Source: Anseranas semipalmata (taxonomy: Eukaryota; Chordata; Aves; Anseriformes; Anseranatidae). From it: a DNA stretch of 64,000 bases. The stretch's first letter is position 1. Each line of letters starts with the position of its first letter. The DNA is taken from NCBI GenBank assembly GCA_013399115.1, contig VXAA01006093.1, positions 432,240 to 496,239 on the forward strand. The letters are read 5' to 3'. Below, in pieces: positions 37,854-48,550 of the stretch. A program made the translations under genes and the position numbers. Under the pieces are notes generated by a model. That model worked only from the letters and a program-made list of their open reading frames with translations. It was not told the origin of the DNA and searched no databases.

Positions 37854-39411
37854 GAATAAATCAATTAATAACAGCATGTAGATTTATATCTGAGATTTAT
37901 CACTCTGTCACACAGCTGTTTATTGTGCCCAAAAGGCTGGTCAAAATTTGGGGAGTTGTGGAATATTCATACTAGACGGAGGAACTATTAATAGAGATTG
38001 ATCTTTCTTCAGTGCAGTCCTGTTTCTAAAAAGTGACATAAAAAAAAAAAATCCTGTTTCCTTGAGCATAGCAGAAATTATACATATGGAGAAAGCTTCA
38101 TTTTTCAGAGATCCAACCCATGTCAGATTGCACCAGCAGTCCAAAACCTATCTAGGTTTTCTCTTAGGTACCAGTTCTTTGGCTTTAATTTGACATTAGC
38201 TCATTTTATATATATTGGCTGTGTTTGCATGTTTATGTCCTCCATATATAGCCCCTATTTGTTTCACTTGTATTTATTTCCTGCTTAAAACAGCAAAACC
38301 ACTCCACCCACTTCATTCACATTCCAAGCTGGCTTTTCCAAGCTTTTGTTTTGCACGGAGACGTGTAATTGTGTTTGGGGTTTAGAGACTACAGTCATTC
38401 CAGCTACTTGTTTCTGCAAAGGAGCATAATGACTTCTTACATCTGTCTTAAATGAAGAGGGACAGCTATACCCAAGAGCTGCAATGAGGTTTATCTGACC
38501 TATAATTTTACAGCATTATAAGCCACGTTTCAGCTGAAACTTCACGGACAGCAAACCAATAAAGGTCTTGGTTCAGTGTTGTGGTGTAGTGAGTTTTTCT
38601 TCTGGTAATGTCATGTCTGTTGCTCCAGAAGCAAGAAACGCATTGAGGTTCTGAAGGGCATCTGCAACATCCTCTACTCTTTGGCTAATTGTGCAGCTTC
38701 AGGAGGATGTCAGAGTTAGTGTACTATACACACCAGCCCTGTGTGCAACTTACCCTGGTTGTGTACAGACAGTACACATGGAATGAGTCTGCAGACGGTA
38801 CAGCTCAGCTGGACTAGTAATTTGGGGTGATGTCTTCTTTTGGATCATCTTAATCCTTGCTGTGACTGTTCATTCACCCCTCCTATTTTCTGTCTTTTCT
38901 TTCTTCTGTTTACTGCATCTGGTGATCCAACCTAGCACAGCGCATTGGCCATATGAGTGAGGGTATTTAAAATCAAGGGCAATTTTAAAAATCAGAAATA
39001 AAGTATATGGTAAAGTGTTTCAGCTTCAAAAATTAACTACACTTTCTTGAAATGCCCTCAATAATCCTTCAGCAATTACAGAATCACCCTATTGTTTTAA
39101 AAGAAATTTCAGTCATCTTAGAAAACCACTGAAGTACTCTCAGTAACTTGTGTCTATCACTTTACTATTAATAAGGATTTCTAACAGTCTTTACAAATTT
39201 GGTGAGGAAAAAGTCATTTCATGATAATTAAGAGGTCAGGAATTACAATACTCAATTACTAAATAAACATGGGGTCTTTCAAAGGTTGGTACTGCAGATG
39301 CCAAGCCCTGAGGTTTCATATGATAAAGTTTGTGTAGGTTTTATGCAAATTGAAATCCACATTTGTCTAGATAATTTCACTTTGTTATAAAGCTGCAAAG
39401 AAAATGTCTTT

Positions 39412-40018
39412 GGAGATGTGGTGGTTTTACCCTGCTGGGCAGCTGAACTCCACCACAACCGCTCTCTCACTCCCCCTCCTCAAAGGAAGAGTGGGAGAAA
39501 AAAAACTCACAGGTTGAGATAAGGATAGTTTAATTAGAAAAGAGGAGGAAAAAAACAACAAATATATATATATATATATATATGTACAAGCAAAGCCTGT
39601 GTGCAAGCACAGACGAAAAGAGAAAACAAGTGATTCTCCCACCAACGAGCGATGCCCGGCCACGTCCTGGGACGCAGAGCCTCAGTACCCGCAGTGGTTG
39701 ATCGGAAGGACAGACGTCTTCGCAGCGAGAGCCCCCCCCTTCTCCTTCCCTTTCCCAGCTTTTATTACTGAGTGTGACATCACATGGTATGGAATATCCC
39801 TTTGGTTGGCTTAGGTCAGCTGCCCTGGTGATGTCCCCTCCCCATTTCTTGCCCACCCCCACCTACTGGCTTTGGGGGGGGGTCTGGAGAGAGCCTTGGT
39901 GCTGTGCCAGCACTGCTCGGCAGTAGCCAAAACATTGGTGTGATACCAGCCCTGTTCTAGCTACAAGGGCTGCTGCAGGGAAAGTTAACTCTATCCCGGC
40001 CAGACCCAGTACAGGAGA
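39412..40018 (-). mobile_element. Solo LTR of the same ERV family, minus orientation, with target duplication
   Basis: The LTR itself is 39,417-40,013 and reads, on the minus strand, from TGTACTGGGTCTGG to AAAACCACCACA. It shares with the copy at 1,241 the blocks GTCAGCTG...CCTGG, the CATACCATGTGATGTCA region and TTATCTCAACC before the end. It is flanked by a perfect 5-bp direct repeat GGAGA (39,412-39,416 and 40,014-40,018), the size expected for ERVL-type integration. On the minus strand an AATAAAAGC element near 39,762 may stand in the TATA position. A TA microsatellite (39,562-39,583) has expanded in the T-rich 3' part. No internal retroviral sequence remains. Its CpG content makes spurious frames such as 39,530-39,862. 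Confidence 0.88.
39562..39583. repeat. (TA)n microsatellite inside the LTR
   Basis: Eleven TA units inside the solo LTR, absent from the other copy of the family in this window. Confidence 0.9.
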
Positions 40019-40598
40019 ACAAGGAAATGTTGAGTCAAGTTCACTCTTAATGAACTCTAGTGACTTAAGTACAGAAAGATAGATTTGCCCCATTATTTGT
40101 CAGATGTTTAATTCGCTTAAGAATTAATTGAAAATCAAGGCAAAAGACACCCTTTATGACTTGAGTTTTAGTCTGTGCTTCAGACTGAAATAAATACTCA
40201 GTCATGGCTCAACTGAAACCACAGTTTCTGTGTAGTGGCCAGAATTAGTCATAAATTAGACTGACTTCATGAACCTTAGTGGATGAATAATGGTGACCAG
40301 AATTTAAGTATTAAGTCTTGAATCAAGCAAATGTCATATGGCCTTCAGGCCAGGGATGTTTCACATAGCTGTACTATTATAATTTGCTTTAATTTTACCA
40401 AATCAGGATTAATCCTATCTTCCTTCAATATAATTCATTTTTCCAGAAGAAATCTAGAAAACTTCTGGTGTTTATATTTTGATATAAACTGCTTTAATTA
40501 GGAATTTCATGTCAAATACAGTGAACCTTCAGAGAAAATTCAATGAATGAAATCCTAGCCCTGTTGAAGAAAATATCAGAATTTCTTTGATTTTTATG

Positions 40599-40623
40599 AG
40601 ACTTCAGATTAAATCTGAAGTCT
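40599..40623. repeat. Perfect 12-bp inverted repeat with 1-base centre
   Basis: AGACTTCAGATT and AATCTGAAGTCT flank a single A. It has the same 12+1+12 layout as the element at 56,495-56,519. Confidence 0.85.
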
Positions 40624-41281
40624 TGGGCAGAGATGCGCCAAGAACGAATGTCTAGATGTGGCAGCAATGAAACTCAGAGTGATCCACAAGGTTAACACAG
40701 ATATAACTTGAAATATTTCCGATGATTCTGTGTCCAGATAAATTCAGGTGCTGCAGTGTTGGAACTATGCATCCATATGTGATAAATCTGTCCCTCTTAT
40801 AATACCAACAAGGCATCAGGAAGGATGTTAATCATCTATTAGAATCATAAAGTTGTACTTCAATAAATAACAACAATAGAACAGATCCAGGCTTTGAAAT
40901 TTTTGATACTTTTTTAGGTACGTAGCTCCACAGAAGTCATCAAGATGACTCATGAATAAAATTGCCCATGCAATGGAGTTCTGCATTAAGGAATCTGGAG
41001 AATTTCCAAAAATACTTAGAACAGGTGGAAAGCGCTAAAAATAGGTCCTTTCTCTTCCCAGATTAGCCATGTGGATTTTATTTTGAGTCACGGTCCTAAG
41101 CCATTTGTAAATAGGAGATCTAGCACAGCAGATAGATATGCTGGACTTTCACCTGGCTAGCCATACATGTTTTTCAACTCTATCCTTTCAATTATACTGT
41201 ACCTTTATCCCTGTCTCACAAACACATGACAATCCATCCACTACCTCATTAAACACCTCTGCTTTTTCTGGAGTTTAATGC

Positions 41282-41305
41282 TAGATGCCTGGAAGCAGGC
41301 ATCTA
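41282..41305. repeat. Perfect 10-bp inverted repeat, GAAG loop
   Basis: TAGATGCCTG and CAGGCATCTA flank GAAG. The stem is more G+C-rich than its surroundings and would form a stable hairpin if transcribed. Confidence 0.85.
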
Positions 41306-41606
41306 TTTAGACAGCTATTTAAACGGAAGAGGTGGAAACTAGTACAAAAATTGTGAGATGGATAAGGAGCTGCAAAAGAAAGAGGGCTTATGTTGAAAAG
41401 AGAACAACTGCATAACATGGAATTTCCCAGATCCTTTAAAAATCAGTCTTATTATTTCAATAACTCTTAATAATTTCACTAGCAATCTTAGAAAAAAAAG
41501 AAAATGTGAAATTGACTCTTGATTCCCAACTTGTCAACAGCACACACATGACATTGGAGCCAAGACATGGTGTTATATTATAGGGTAGCAAAATTCAACA
41601 TTATGA

Positions 41607-41700
41607 AGCCTAACAAAAAAACATTAGAGCCTAACAAAAACATTTGGTGTAATCTGGTAGCTTGTGAATCTGAAGTTCCAGCTTGTGAATCTGAAGAGAA
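41607..41700 (+). repeat. Two successive 21-bp tandem duplications in a short open frame
   Basis: AGCCTAACAAAAA starts at 41,607 and again at 41,628. AGCTTGTGAATCTGAAG starts at 41,659 and again at 41,680. Both have a 21-bp period, so both keep the frame of the 105-codon ORF 41,567-41,884, giving PNKKTLEPNK and ACESEVPACESE. No family is recognised and codon composition looks random elsewhere, so I do not call a gene. Confidence 0.7.
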
Positions 41701-44378
41701 AAAATTGTTGTTAGTACTGAGCACAGGAGAAGCTATAAGCTATCAACATAGGAAAGTCATGAAAGAAAGCAAGGCCAATATCTATCTGTATCAATGTTTA
41801 AATAAAGATGAGAGACAATGCTATTATGCATGCTACTTAGAGTTTAGTAGAATGACGTGTAAAAATATGTCCGTCAGTGTTTAAGAGACACTAAATCAAA
41901 CTGTAATAGGTTATAGAGGTCATCAGGGATATAGAGAACTCATTTTATGAAAAGAGATTCAAAGAGGACCTGGTTCAATTAAATATTGTGTTGTATATAA
42001 ATATATCAAATGATGTACAGAAGAGAATATCACTGAAAGATGTGACTGAGAGAGAAAAAATGGAGATGATTTCTAATCAGAGGACTGATGATCAGGAACT
42101 GCCTTCAGTAGGAACAGTGAAATGAACTGATTTTAAAATAAACCACTGGATTATAGAAGATGTTAGATAATGTAGTTTGCTGAAAAGCAGAGTTTTAGCT
42201 TGGTGATTCAGGGTTTTACTTGAGTCCAGCACCCCCTTTTTTTACCTTTTTCTTGCTAAAACTGATTTACTCGCATGAAAAATTTGATTCTGACAAACTT
42301 TTTTTCCAATAAAAAACAGACAGAACAGTTCCATCTCATATTATGTAATGATGTTGGAACACCAGTACTAAGTACAAAGAAGTAATAGAGTGGCTATTGC
42401 CAGAAGCAGTCAGAAAACAATAAAGAAAATTAAATTAACATGAATAACAGACACCAGCTATTAAAAAAAAAAAAAAAGTTTCATCAAAATATTAATCCAG
42501 GACACAAACTTTTAAAAACAAAACCAGAAACAGCTCTCTGACAAATCTGTCAAATTTGTGTGACTTTGCTAATCACAAAAGGGCTGTTGTGACAAATAAT
42601 AGGATAACTTTATATGCTTAATTTTAAAAGTTCAAAATTCAAAACTGGCTTTACCTGTGTTCTTATCCTACAGGAAGAATGGCTTGCAATACATGTGAAC
42701 CCTCAGAATTAGTGCTGTAAGAATTGAGAAATGTGAAGAAAACGTGAAACATTTGAAAAAGAGGGCAATTAATTTTTTTTTCTCTACAGGAGGCAAACAA
42801 ATATTATAAAAAAAAAAAAAGAAGAAAGAAAATTCAGCTGTAATTCTCAAGTGGTGTTGTGCCAAATGTGTAGTCTAACTGCAATCATTCAAGTATGAAA
42901 CACAAAGATTTTAGTCCTGCTATAAGTGCAAATCACAATGCAACCTCAGCTGTGGAGTTGCAAGTAATTACTCTTTTGTATGCAAGTAACACAAAACCTA
43001 CAGCATAATGGGAAAGGAAAAATAACAATAACATGTCATGGAAATGAAATTTTCCCACAAAACGGCTCCACTTTTTCACCTTATTTTCTTTTTCCTCCTT
43101 ACACAGCTTTAATCCTTATTGTCTATGATTAACTAAGGACTTCTGACAATTTGGGGGATCTCTCTATGTACAGCTTATGAATTCTGTTTGATACTCGGGA
43201 ATCTCTATATATGGCTGTGTCAGGTTGAAAATATTTTGCTTCCACAAGAGGTGACAGAAGACAATTTTGCTCCTGGCACATGATCAATAAAGAATTGGTA
43301 ATCTCCTATTCAAGCACAGTTCCTTGAAGCATGAAGATGCTACCAGGTGGGCAGACCTGGTTTATAGATGAGGTGAGGAAGTAATAAATAGGTGCTAAAT
43401 CATGTTCTACACAAATTTCATTGCCTGATTATGGAGCTCCCTAGGAAGAGAGGAGGCTGGAAGAGCAAGTGTCTCTTTCTTGGTGTTGTGGACTAAGTAC
43501 ATCTGGTAGTATTAGAGGGGCTGCTGGACTTGCAGGACTTCTACCTGTTTGTGGAGTGGAAAAATAAATCAGAGAAATGCAAAAGGGCCCCTGCCTAGGA
43601 CAGTATGTTTCTTGTGGTAGGTCTTTGCTTAACATTTGTTCGAATGCCTGAAAAGCGGAGTTGTTTGTTTACCCCCGCTGCAAAGAAACTCCAAGTCCAG
43701 TGTACCCCGAGCTTAAACAAATGGGATTTGAAGAAATCCACACTGCTTCTCAGATGAGGAGCAGTAAACTGGGAAAGCCCCGTGCCCAGATTGGCGCTGG
43801 ACTGGGAATGGGGTCGGTGGTGCCGCCTGCCCAGAGCAAGCTCTCACGCACACCAGCAGCGCGTTGTATGGAGACCCCTGGCTCTAGCACCTGGCCGGCC
43901 AGTTGTTTTGACCAAGGCTGGGGGGGGGTTGGCCTATTCTGTGCAAATGAGCCCTCTCCCCCTAACAGGATCGGGGCACACGAGCGTTCAGCGGCATTTC
44001 TGCCGCCGCCCAGGGGGTTCTCGCGCTGCCCGGCTCTCCCGCGCCGTGCAACCCCCCACGCTTGCTTCAGCCGCCCCCGCGCGCGTCTCCAGCGAGTCAC
44101 CCGCTGTCAGCGGGCTGAGGGCGCGCGAGCCGCGGCCGTTAAGCCCTAACGGTTCCCCGCGCGGCAGGCGCGTGAGGCGGGTGCCCGGTCACCTGCCCAG
44201 ACTGCTCGCTCCTTCCCTCCGGCCGGGCAGGGCACCGGCAGCCTCCCCTCCGCCCGGCGCCGGAGCCCCGCGGCGGGGCACGAATGACGGGAGAACGGGG
44301 GGACGCCGCCGTGCGCCCTGCCTCCCGCAACCCCTCCGCGTGCCTCCTCCTCTGGTCACTGGGACTGATGAATTAATC

Positions 44379-44449
44379 ATGATGTGGCTGCCGCTAATGC
44401 CTTTATGTGGAGCGGGCTGGGCCACCGGTTCGCGGCGTAGCGCGACGGG
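44379..44449 (+). CDS. Alternative first coding exon candidate 1 (signal-peptide-like)
   Basis: ATGATG at 44,379 opens MMWLPLMPLCGAGWATG, then SRRSA, and an in-frame TGA follows at 44,451-44,453. A strong donor, GGG|GTGAGG, lies at 44,449/44,450, just before that stop, so splicing would bypass it. The start context has A at -3. The short hydrophobic stretch WLPLMPLCGAG could be a secretion signal, but it lacks a strong hydrophobic core of usual length. The alternatives are that this is an upstream open frame in the 5' UTR of the downstream candidate at 44,536, or chance. No homologue is recognised. Confidence 0.25.
44405..44440 (+). other. Short upstream ORF in the CpG island
   Basis: ATG at 44,405 encodes MWSGLGHRFAA and stops at TAG 44,438-44,440. 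If translation begins at 44,536, this 11-codon frame and the one at 44,379 would both sit in the 5' leader and could dampen translation. This is inference only. Confidence 0.3.
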
Positions 44450-44535
44450 GTGAGGGAGCGAGGAGAGCTCCGGCGCGGAGCCGCTGCCGCCGCCGCCAGC
44501 CGCGCGGAGCCGAGGCCGCGGCCGCCCCGCTCTCC

Positions 44536-44550
44536 ATGGCTCCGGAGGAG
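44536..44550 (+). CDS. Alternative first coding exon candidate 2 (MAPEE)
   Basis: ATG at 44,536 encodes M-A-P-E-E and is followed at once by GTAACG, a good splice donor (GAGGAG|GTAACG), giving a phase-0 exon of five codons. +4 is G, but -3 is T, so the initiation context is only moderate. The frame is open upstream without an ATG and downstream into what would be intron. Short first coding exons in CpG islands followed by very long introns are common in vertebrate genes, which fits the absence of other exons in the next 19 kb. I cannot name the gene from five residues. Confidence 0.35.
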
Positions 44551-47431
44551 GTAACGGGCGTCGGGACTCGCCCCCGCCGCGCTTCCCCGGCCNGGCAGGG
44601 CAGCTTCAACTTGCCGGGCGGGGAGGGGGGCAGGAACGCGCGTGTTATCGCGGGGGAGGTTTCGCCTCGCGTCCCCGAGGTTCCCCCCAGATCCTGCCCG
44701 TGGTTTAAAAACTGCTCTCTTGGCGTAACCGCGCGGGAGCCAGGCTCACTTTCATCGCCGCTGACGCTGTCAAAAACGTTGTGGCTTCGGCGGTAACAAC
44801 ACCGAGCCCCCTCCCTCCGCCAGCCCGCCCGGTCGCCAGCTCTGTGTGAGAAATTAACCGCTGATAATCCGTTAGCTTCATCTTCCCCGCTTACGCGAGT
44901 GACGAAGACTTGCTAATTAATTTACATGCGAGGAAATTATCTCTGAAGGAAGGAAAAATACCCCATTGCACCTGCTCCGTCGAGACTTGTCATCTGAATC
45001 TGGAGGAGAGCTATAAATCATGTAAAGTGTTCGCGGTGGAGTCGGCTTCTGAGAGCTGTAGGATTATGTATCCAAATGCTGACTTTATATTTCCCACTAG
45101 GAAAAGACAGAAACTCAGGTCAGATATAAACTGCATCGTTTCATTTAAAGCTAAGACGTAGTTATTTGCTGTAATTCTAAAGGGGACTTGTCTTTTCTCC
45201 CGATTAAATAGAAAGTACTGTCAGAGCACGTAATAATGATTTACACATTATAGCGTGAAATCTCTTGCAGACTTGGAAGTGGTTGGTAGTGTAAGGATGA
45301 TGCTTTAGATTCACATATGTCCTGTTATTTTTGCTACACGTGGAAAGACTGAGAATAACCAGGCTGTTAAATTTTACTTTTAGTTTTTGGTCTGCAAAAA
45401 ATCGTATTTTCTGTTACACAGATGGGAGAAAACTTGCACTAGGGAGAGCACAACTTGCATCAAAAAGGTTGACTTTCTCAACTACAGCAACTGAAATCTG
45501 TGTGGTGTCTGCTTTGATTATTTCCATCCTTTGAGAAAACTGTTAAAAATGTGATAAGCTGCTTCCAAGAATTCTGTTTACTGACTCTAAGGCAATACTA
45601 CAATAGTTCTTGACACTTGTCTGTTAAATGAGCTGAACCGGGGAGAACTACAGTAAGATTCTTGTTTTTAGGGATATTATTCTTGTGGCAGGTGTTTCTT
45701 CATAAATTAGAAAAAGGTGTTTTCAGACTGATGAGATCATGGTTTCATATTGTAGACATTCTTAATAATTTAGTTTTATGGCACAAGTGAATTTTGCAAT
45801 ATTTGACTAGTTTTGTTGCTGAGGAAACTGGACTGAGGTTTTGTCATTTCAGAACTCATTTAGATTGGGGTTAATTACTTTAGTATCCTAACATATTTTT
45901 GATAATACTGTAACTGATAAATATTATTATGTTGTTTCAATTATGTAAAAATACTACTTTCTAAATAAAAGGATACGTGGTGTAGATGGAGACTGTACAT
46001 TGCATTAAGTCATGTCATCAGAGTGAAGCAATGAAGGAGGTTGTGTTCTTTGACAGTGGTGTCCCATGTGATTTGCAAGTTTCATCAGTTGTAGGCTTAT
46101 TGTAAAAGTGTGTGGATGTGTGGCAAAAGAGGGCTAAACTAAAAAATAGACTAATACTAACCCAGAAATCTGAGATGTAAGAAAGAACATACGAGCTAGG
46201 CTAACCACTGAATATGCTTACTTCGAAGACTGGGATGTTTGCAGTAGTTGTCCTATCACCGTTCTACAGCTATAGAATAAAAGAGCCAAAAATAAGCACA
46301 AACCAGAAATAAAAAGACAAAAATTTAAAAGGAGGCTAGAGAGAGGGGAAGAAACATTTTGAAAGGGACTCCTTCTGTCAAATCCATTTGCTCCACTGCT
46401 GCATGTCACTGCTGAACTAAATCGTACTCACAGGTACAGCAGTTTATGTCATTTAAGGTGGAATCCCCTGTCCAATCTATAACAAACCAATTAAAAAAAG
46501 ATTCCGTTGTTGAGGATTTAGTTTATCACAGAAAACGAGACGGCAGAGGTCAAATGTCAGTCAGTAAAGGTGGACTTTGGTGGCTTTGTCTTTGAACTTG
46601 AAACAGGAGAACAATTTGTTTTCTCCTCTGATTGTTCTGACTGGAAATGCTATCGTGAACAATAGTCCCTAAAGTGGCCAAAGCATACTAAGTGGTGGCC
46701 ATTTACTGGTCTAAGATAGCACTGCAGTAGAAATACTTTTTTCTGTTTAAACAGCATTGTTCTGGTCCCAGTGCTTTGGCTATGTAGATTACGTGTGAAT
46801 AACAAGGAAGTTCTGAAAAAATTAGGGGTTTGACCAACTTCTGTCATAGCTTAAGTTCCAGTCCTGTATAGATTCTGTAAAGAAATTTATGTTTGGATGC
46901 CAAGGTATGGTTCAAGTTACATTGGAAAAGCATTTGCTTCTTGTCTAATCTAAAATGAAAAAATCATTGGTCAGCCAGAAGGACGTAGAGAAATGTGTTT
47001 ACGGTCACCACAATTTACTGTGCATACAATAATGACACTGTTGTGTTTGGTACAATGGACTGTGGGCATGGTGACTTCAGTGAATGACAGACCCGCCTAC
47101 CTTTTCAACATCTGCAACAGGTTGAGTATGTTTTTCTGTCATGAAACCATAATGCTGTACATTTCTTGATAGACGTGGCTTCAAAAGGAGCTGAGTGGAG
47201 CAGAGTTAGCTGACTGCAGCCTTGCTCAATGTTCTCTTAGTGCTATACAAATAGCTACTTGGCAACTAGTCCATGTAGTCATATGAATATTCCCTCTCTG
47301 TTTTCTGTAGCTGTTCTTGATTCACACACTGCTCTTTGGTGCTTGACATAAGAAGACTTTTGAGTGGGTCATTCAATGATTAACATAGGAGTAGTATGCT
47401 ACGAGGGGGGATGATTCGCTGTATGTCTTAA
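44551..47431. other. Probable start of intron 1, no exon seen
   Basis: After the G+C-rich island shore the base composition returns to A+T-rich. Frames at 44,910-45,161 and 45,331-45,534 look random. No repeat family is recognised. Confidence 0.45.
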
Positions 47432-47632
47432 CAGAAGCGTATGTGAAGCTTTCAGATAGTAACATCAATACAGAAAGGGTAGCGCCAGCATTTTAGGCCA
47501 GAAGCGTATGTGAAGCTTTCAGATAGTAACATCAATACAGAAAGGGTAGCGCCAGCATTTTAGGCCAGAAGCGTATGTGAAGCTTTCAGATAGCAACATC
47601 AATACAGAAAGGGTAGTGCCAGTATTTTAGGC
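47432..47632 (+). repeat. 67-bp tandem repeat, three complete copies
   Basis: Units start at 47,432, 47,499 and 47,566, each beginning CAGAAGCGTATGTGAAGCTT and ending CAGCATTTTAGGC or a variant. Copies 1 and 2 are identical over 67 bp; copy 3 differs at three positions (T to C, C to T, C to T). The array ends cleanly at both sides. Identity this high suggests recent expansion, so copy number may vary between individuals. Each unit contains AGGGTAGCGCCAGC, whose CpG is unusual in this A+T-rich region. Confidence 0.95.
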
Positions 47633-48009
47633 TTATATGCATAGAGTACAATCAAATTCCTTTTTTGGCTATTTATATAGTAAGCAGAAATCTATTAAAC
47701 TGGCAAGGATGACAAATATTTAATGAAGACTGAAAGAGGCAGTATCATTTCAGTATATTTACAATGCACTGCTCTGTTTAGTTGCTGATTAAATCTTCTG
47801 ATCTCAAGGACAGCTTCTAGACATCCACTTTGATATAATATTCTATAAAAACATGTAAGGTTGTTTAAGTCTTAACACTATTTTCTCTTAAAGATCAAAA
47901 GTTAATTTTAGTTCTCTCATAGCCCCAGTTGAACTTTAGTGGGAATAGTTGGAAGAAAAAAAAATGGGAAGGAGTGGTGGGAGCAGAATAGGGAGCAGTT
48001 CTTCACCAT
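47633..48009. other. A+T-rich spacer
   Basis: Nothing recognised between the tandem repeat and the old CR1-like segment. Confidence 0.5.
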
Positions 48010-48550
48010 ACCAATTCAGGGCTGAAGAAGAGGCCTTTTCTGGGTTAGGCAACAACCTTATCTAATCTGAGTCATAAATTGACCACAGTCTACCTTAAAG
48101 CTAGTTAAGTACTTTGCCCTGTCACTCTTTCTGGAAAAAAGAGGTTTCAAAACCTCTCTCCTGATGTTCAGAACTTTCTTCTAACTTCCAGCCTAAATAT
48201 ATTCTTCGGTCCTAATTTGTAATGTCTCGGTATTGTTGTTTAAAGACAATTCCTTCCTTGGTGCGTAGCCCTCAGTAAATTATAAACATTGATCATGTGT
48301 CTTTCTTACCTTTTATGTGCTAAGATCAAAGAAGCCAGAGCAAGCTCTTTTTAGTCTGTCGAGTAAAACAGGATAGATAAGAAGATACAGAGCCTAGTAG
48401 CTTGATTCTCCTGAATTCTGAACATACCTCACCTGCATCCAATGCTGTGTTCCTGAAGTGTTTCCTCAAAGTCTTAAATAATAGTGCTAATGCTCTACTT
48501 GGTCTACTAAAAATACTGTATCAGATATTGGTGAAGATAAAGTTTGTTCT
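48010..48550 (-). mobile_element. Ancient CR1/L3-like LINE fragment, antisense
   Basis: The segment resembles the 3' part of old CR1/L3 elements in reverse orientation: CTCTTTCTGGAAAAAAGAGG near 48,126, CTTCTAACTTCCAGCCTAAA near 48,178, and, near 48,330-48,375, AGAAGCCAGAGCAAGCTCTT followed by TTAGTCTG and, further on, AAACAGGATAGA. In relatives these blocks occur in the same order (CCAGCCTAAATTTATTC, then a coil to CCAAGCTCTTTGAGTCT). It is strongly diverged and has no coding capacity. Confidence 0.55.

Larger units (their letters stand above)
36496..39411. other. A+T-rich non-coding DNA
   Basis: No gene is seen. The stretch contains an A run (37,173-37,186), a T run (37,576-37,587), a CA microsatellite (37,649-37,681) and a nested inverted repeat (37,798-37,853). 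Confidence 0.55.
40019..43779. other. A+T-rich non-coding DNA before the CpG island
   Basis: No gene could be confirmed. It contains a 25-bp near-palindrome (40,599-40,623), a 10-bp inverted repeat (41,282-41,305), a short open frame with two 21-bp duplications (41,567-41,884), and A runs at 42,463-42,477 and 42,808-42,820. The last few hundred bases grade into the G+C-rich island. Confidence 0.55.
43780..44900 (+). promoter_or_regulatory. CpG island promoter of an unidentified gene
   Basis: G+C content and CpG density rise sharply, densest at about 43,970-44,680, in otherwise A+T-rich DNA where CpG is scarce. GC-box sequences (for example GGGCGGGG at 44,616-44,623) are present and no clear TATA box is seen, as in most CpG-island promoters of vertebrates. 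Two plus-strand start codons followed by good splice donors lie inside, so rightward transcription is the likelier direction; leftward or bidirectional activity cannot be excluded. An A+T-rich insert, GAATTAATCATGATGTGG at 44,369-44,386, stands out in the island and resembles homeodomain-type sites. One base (44,593) is unresolved. The transcription start cannot be placed from sequence alone. Confidence 0.85.

Noticed and set aside
39427..40093. Frames of 71-110 codons
   Set aside because: They lie inside or across the edge of a solo LTR, which is non-coding.
43661..44453. Long overlapping open frames (162 and 223 codons) in the CpG island
   Set aside because: Stop codons are rare in G+C-rich DNA, all three plus frames and the minus strand are open here, and the translations are P/R/A/G-rich without a domain.
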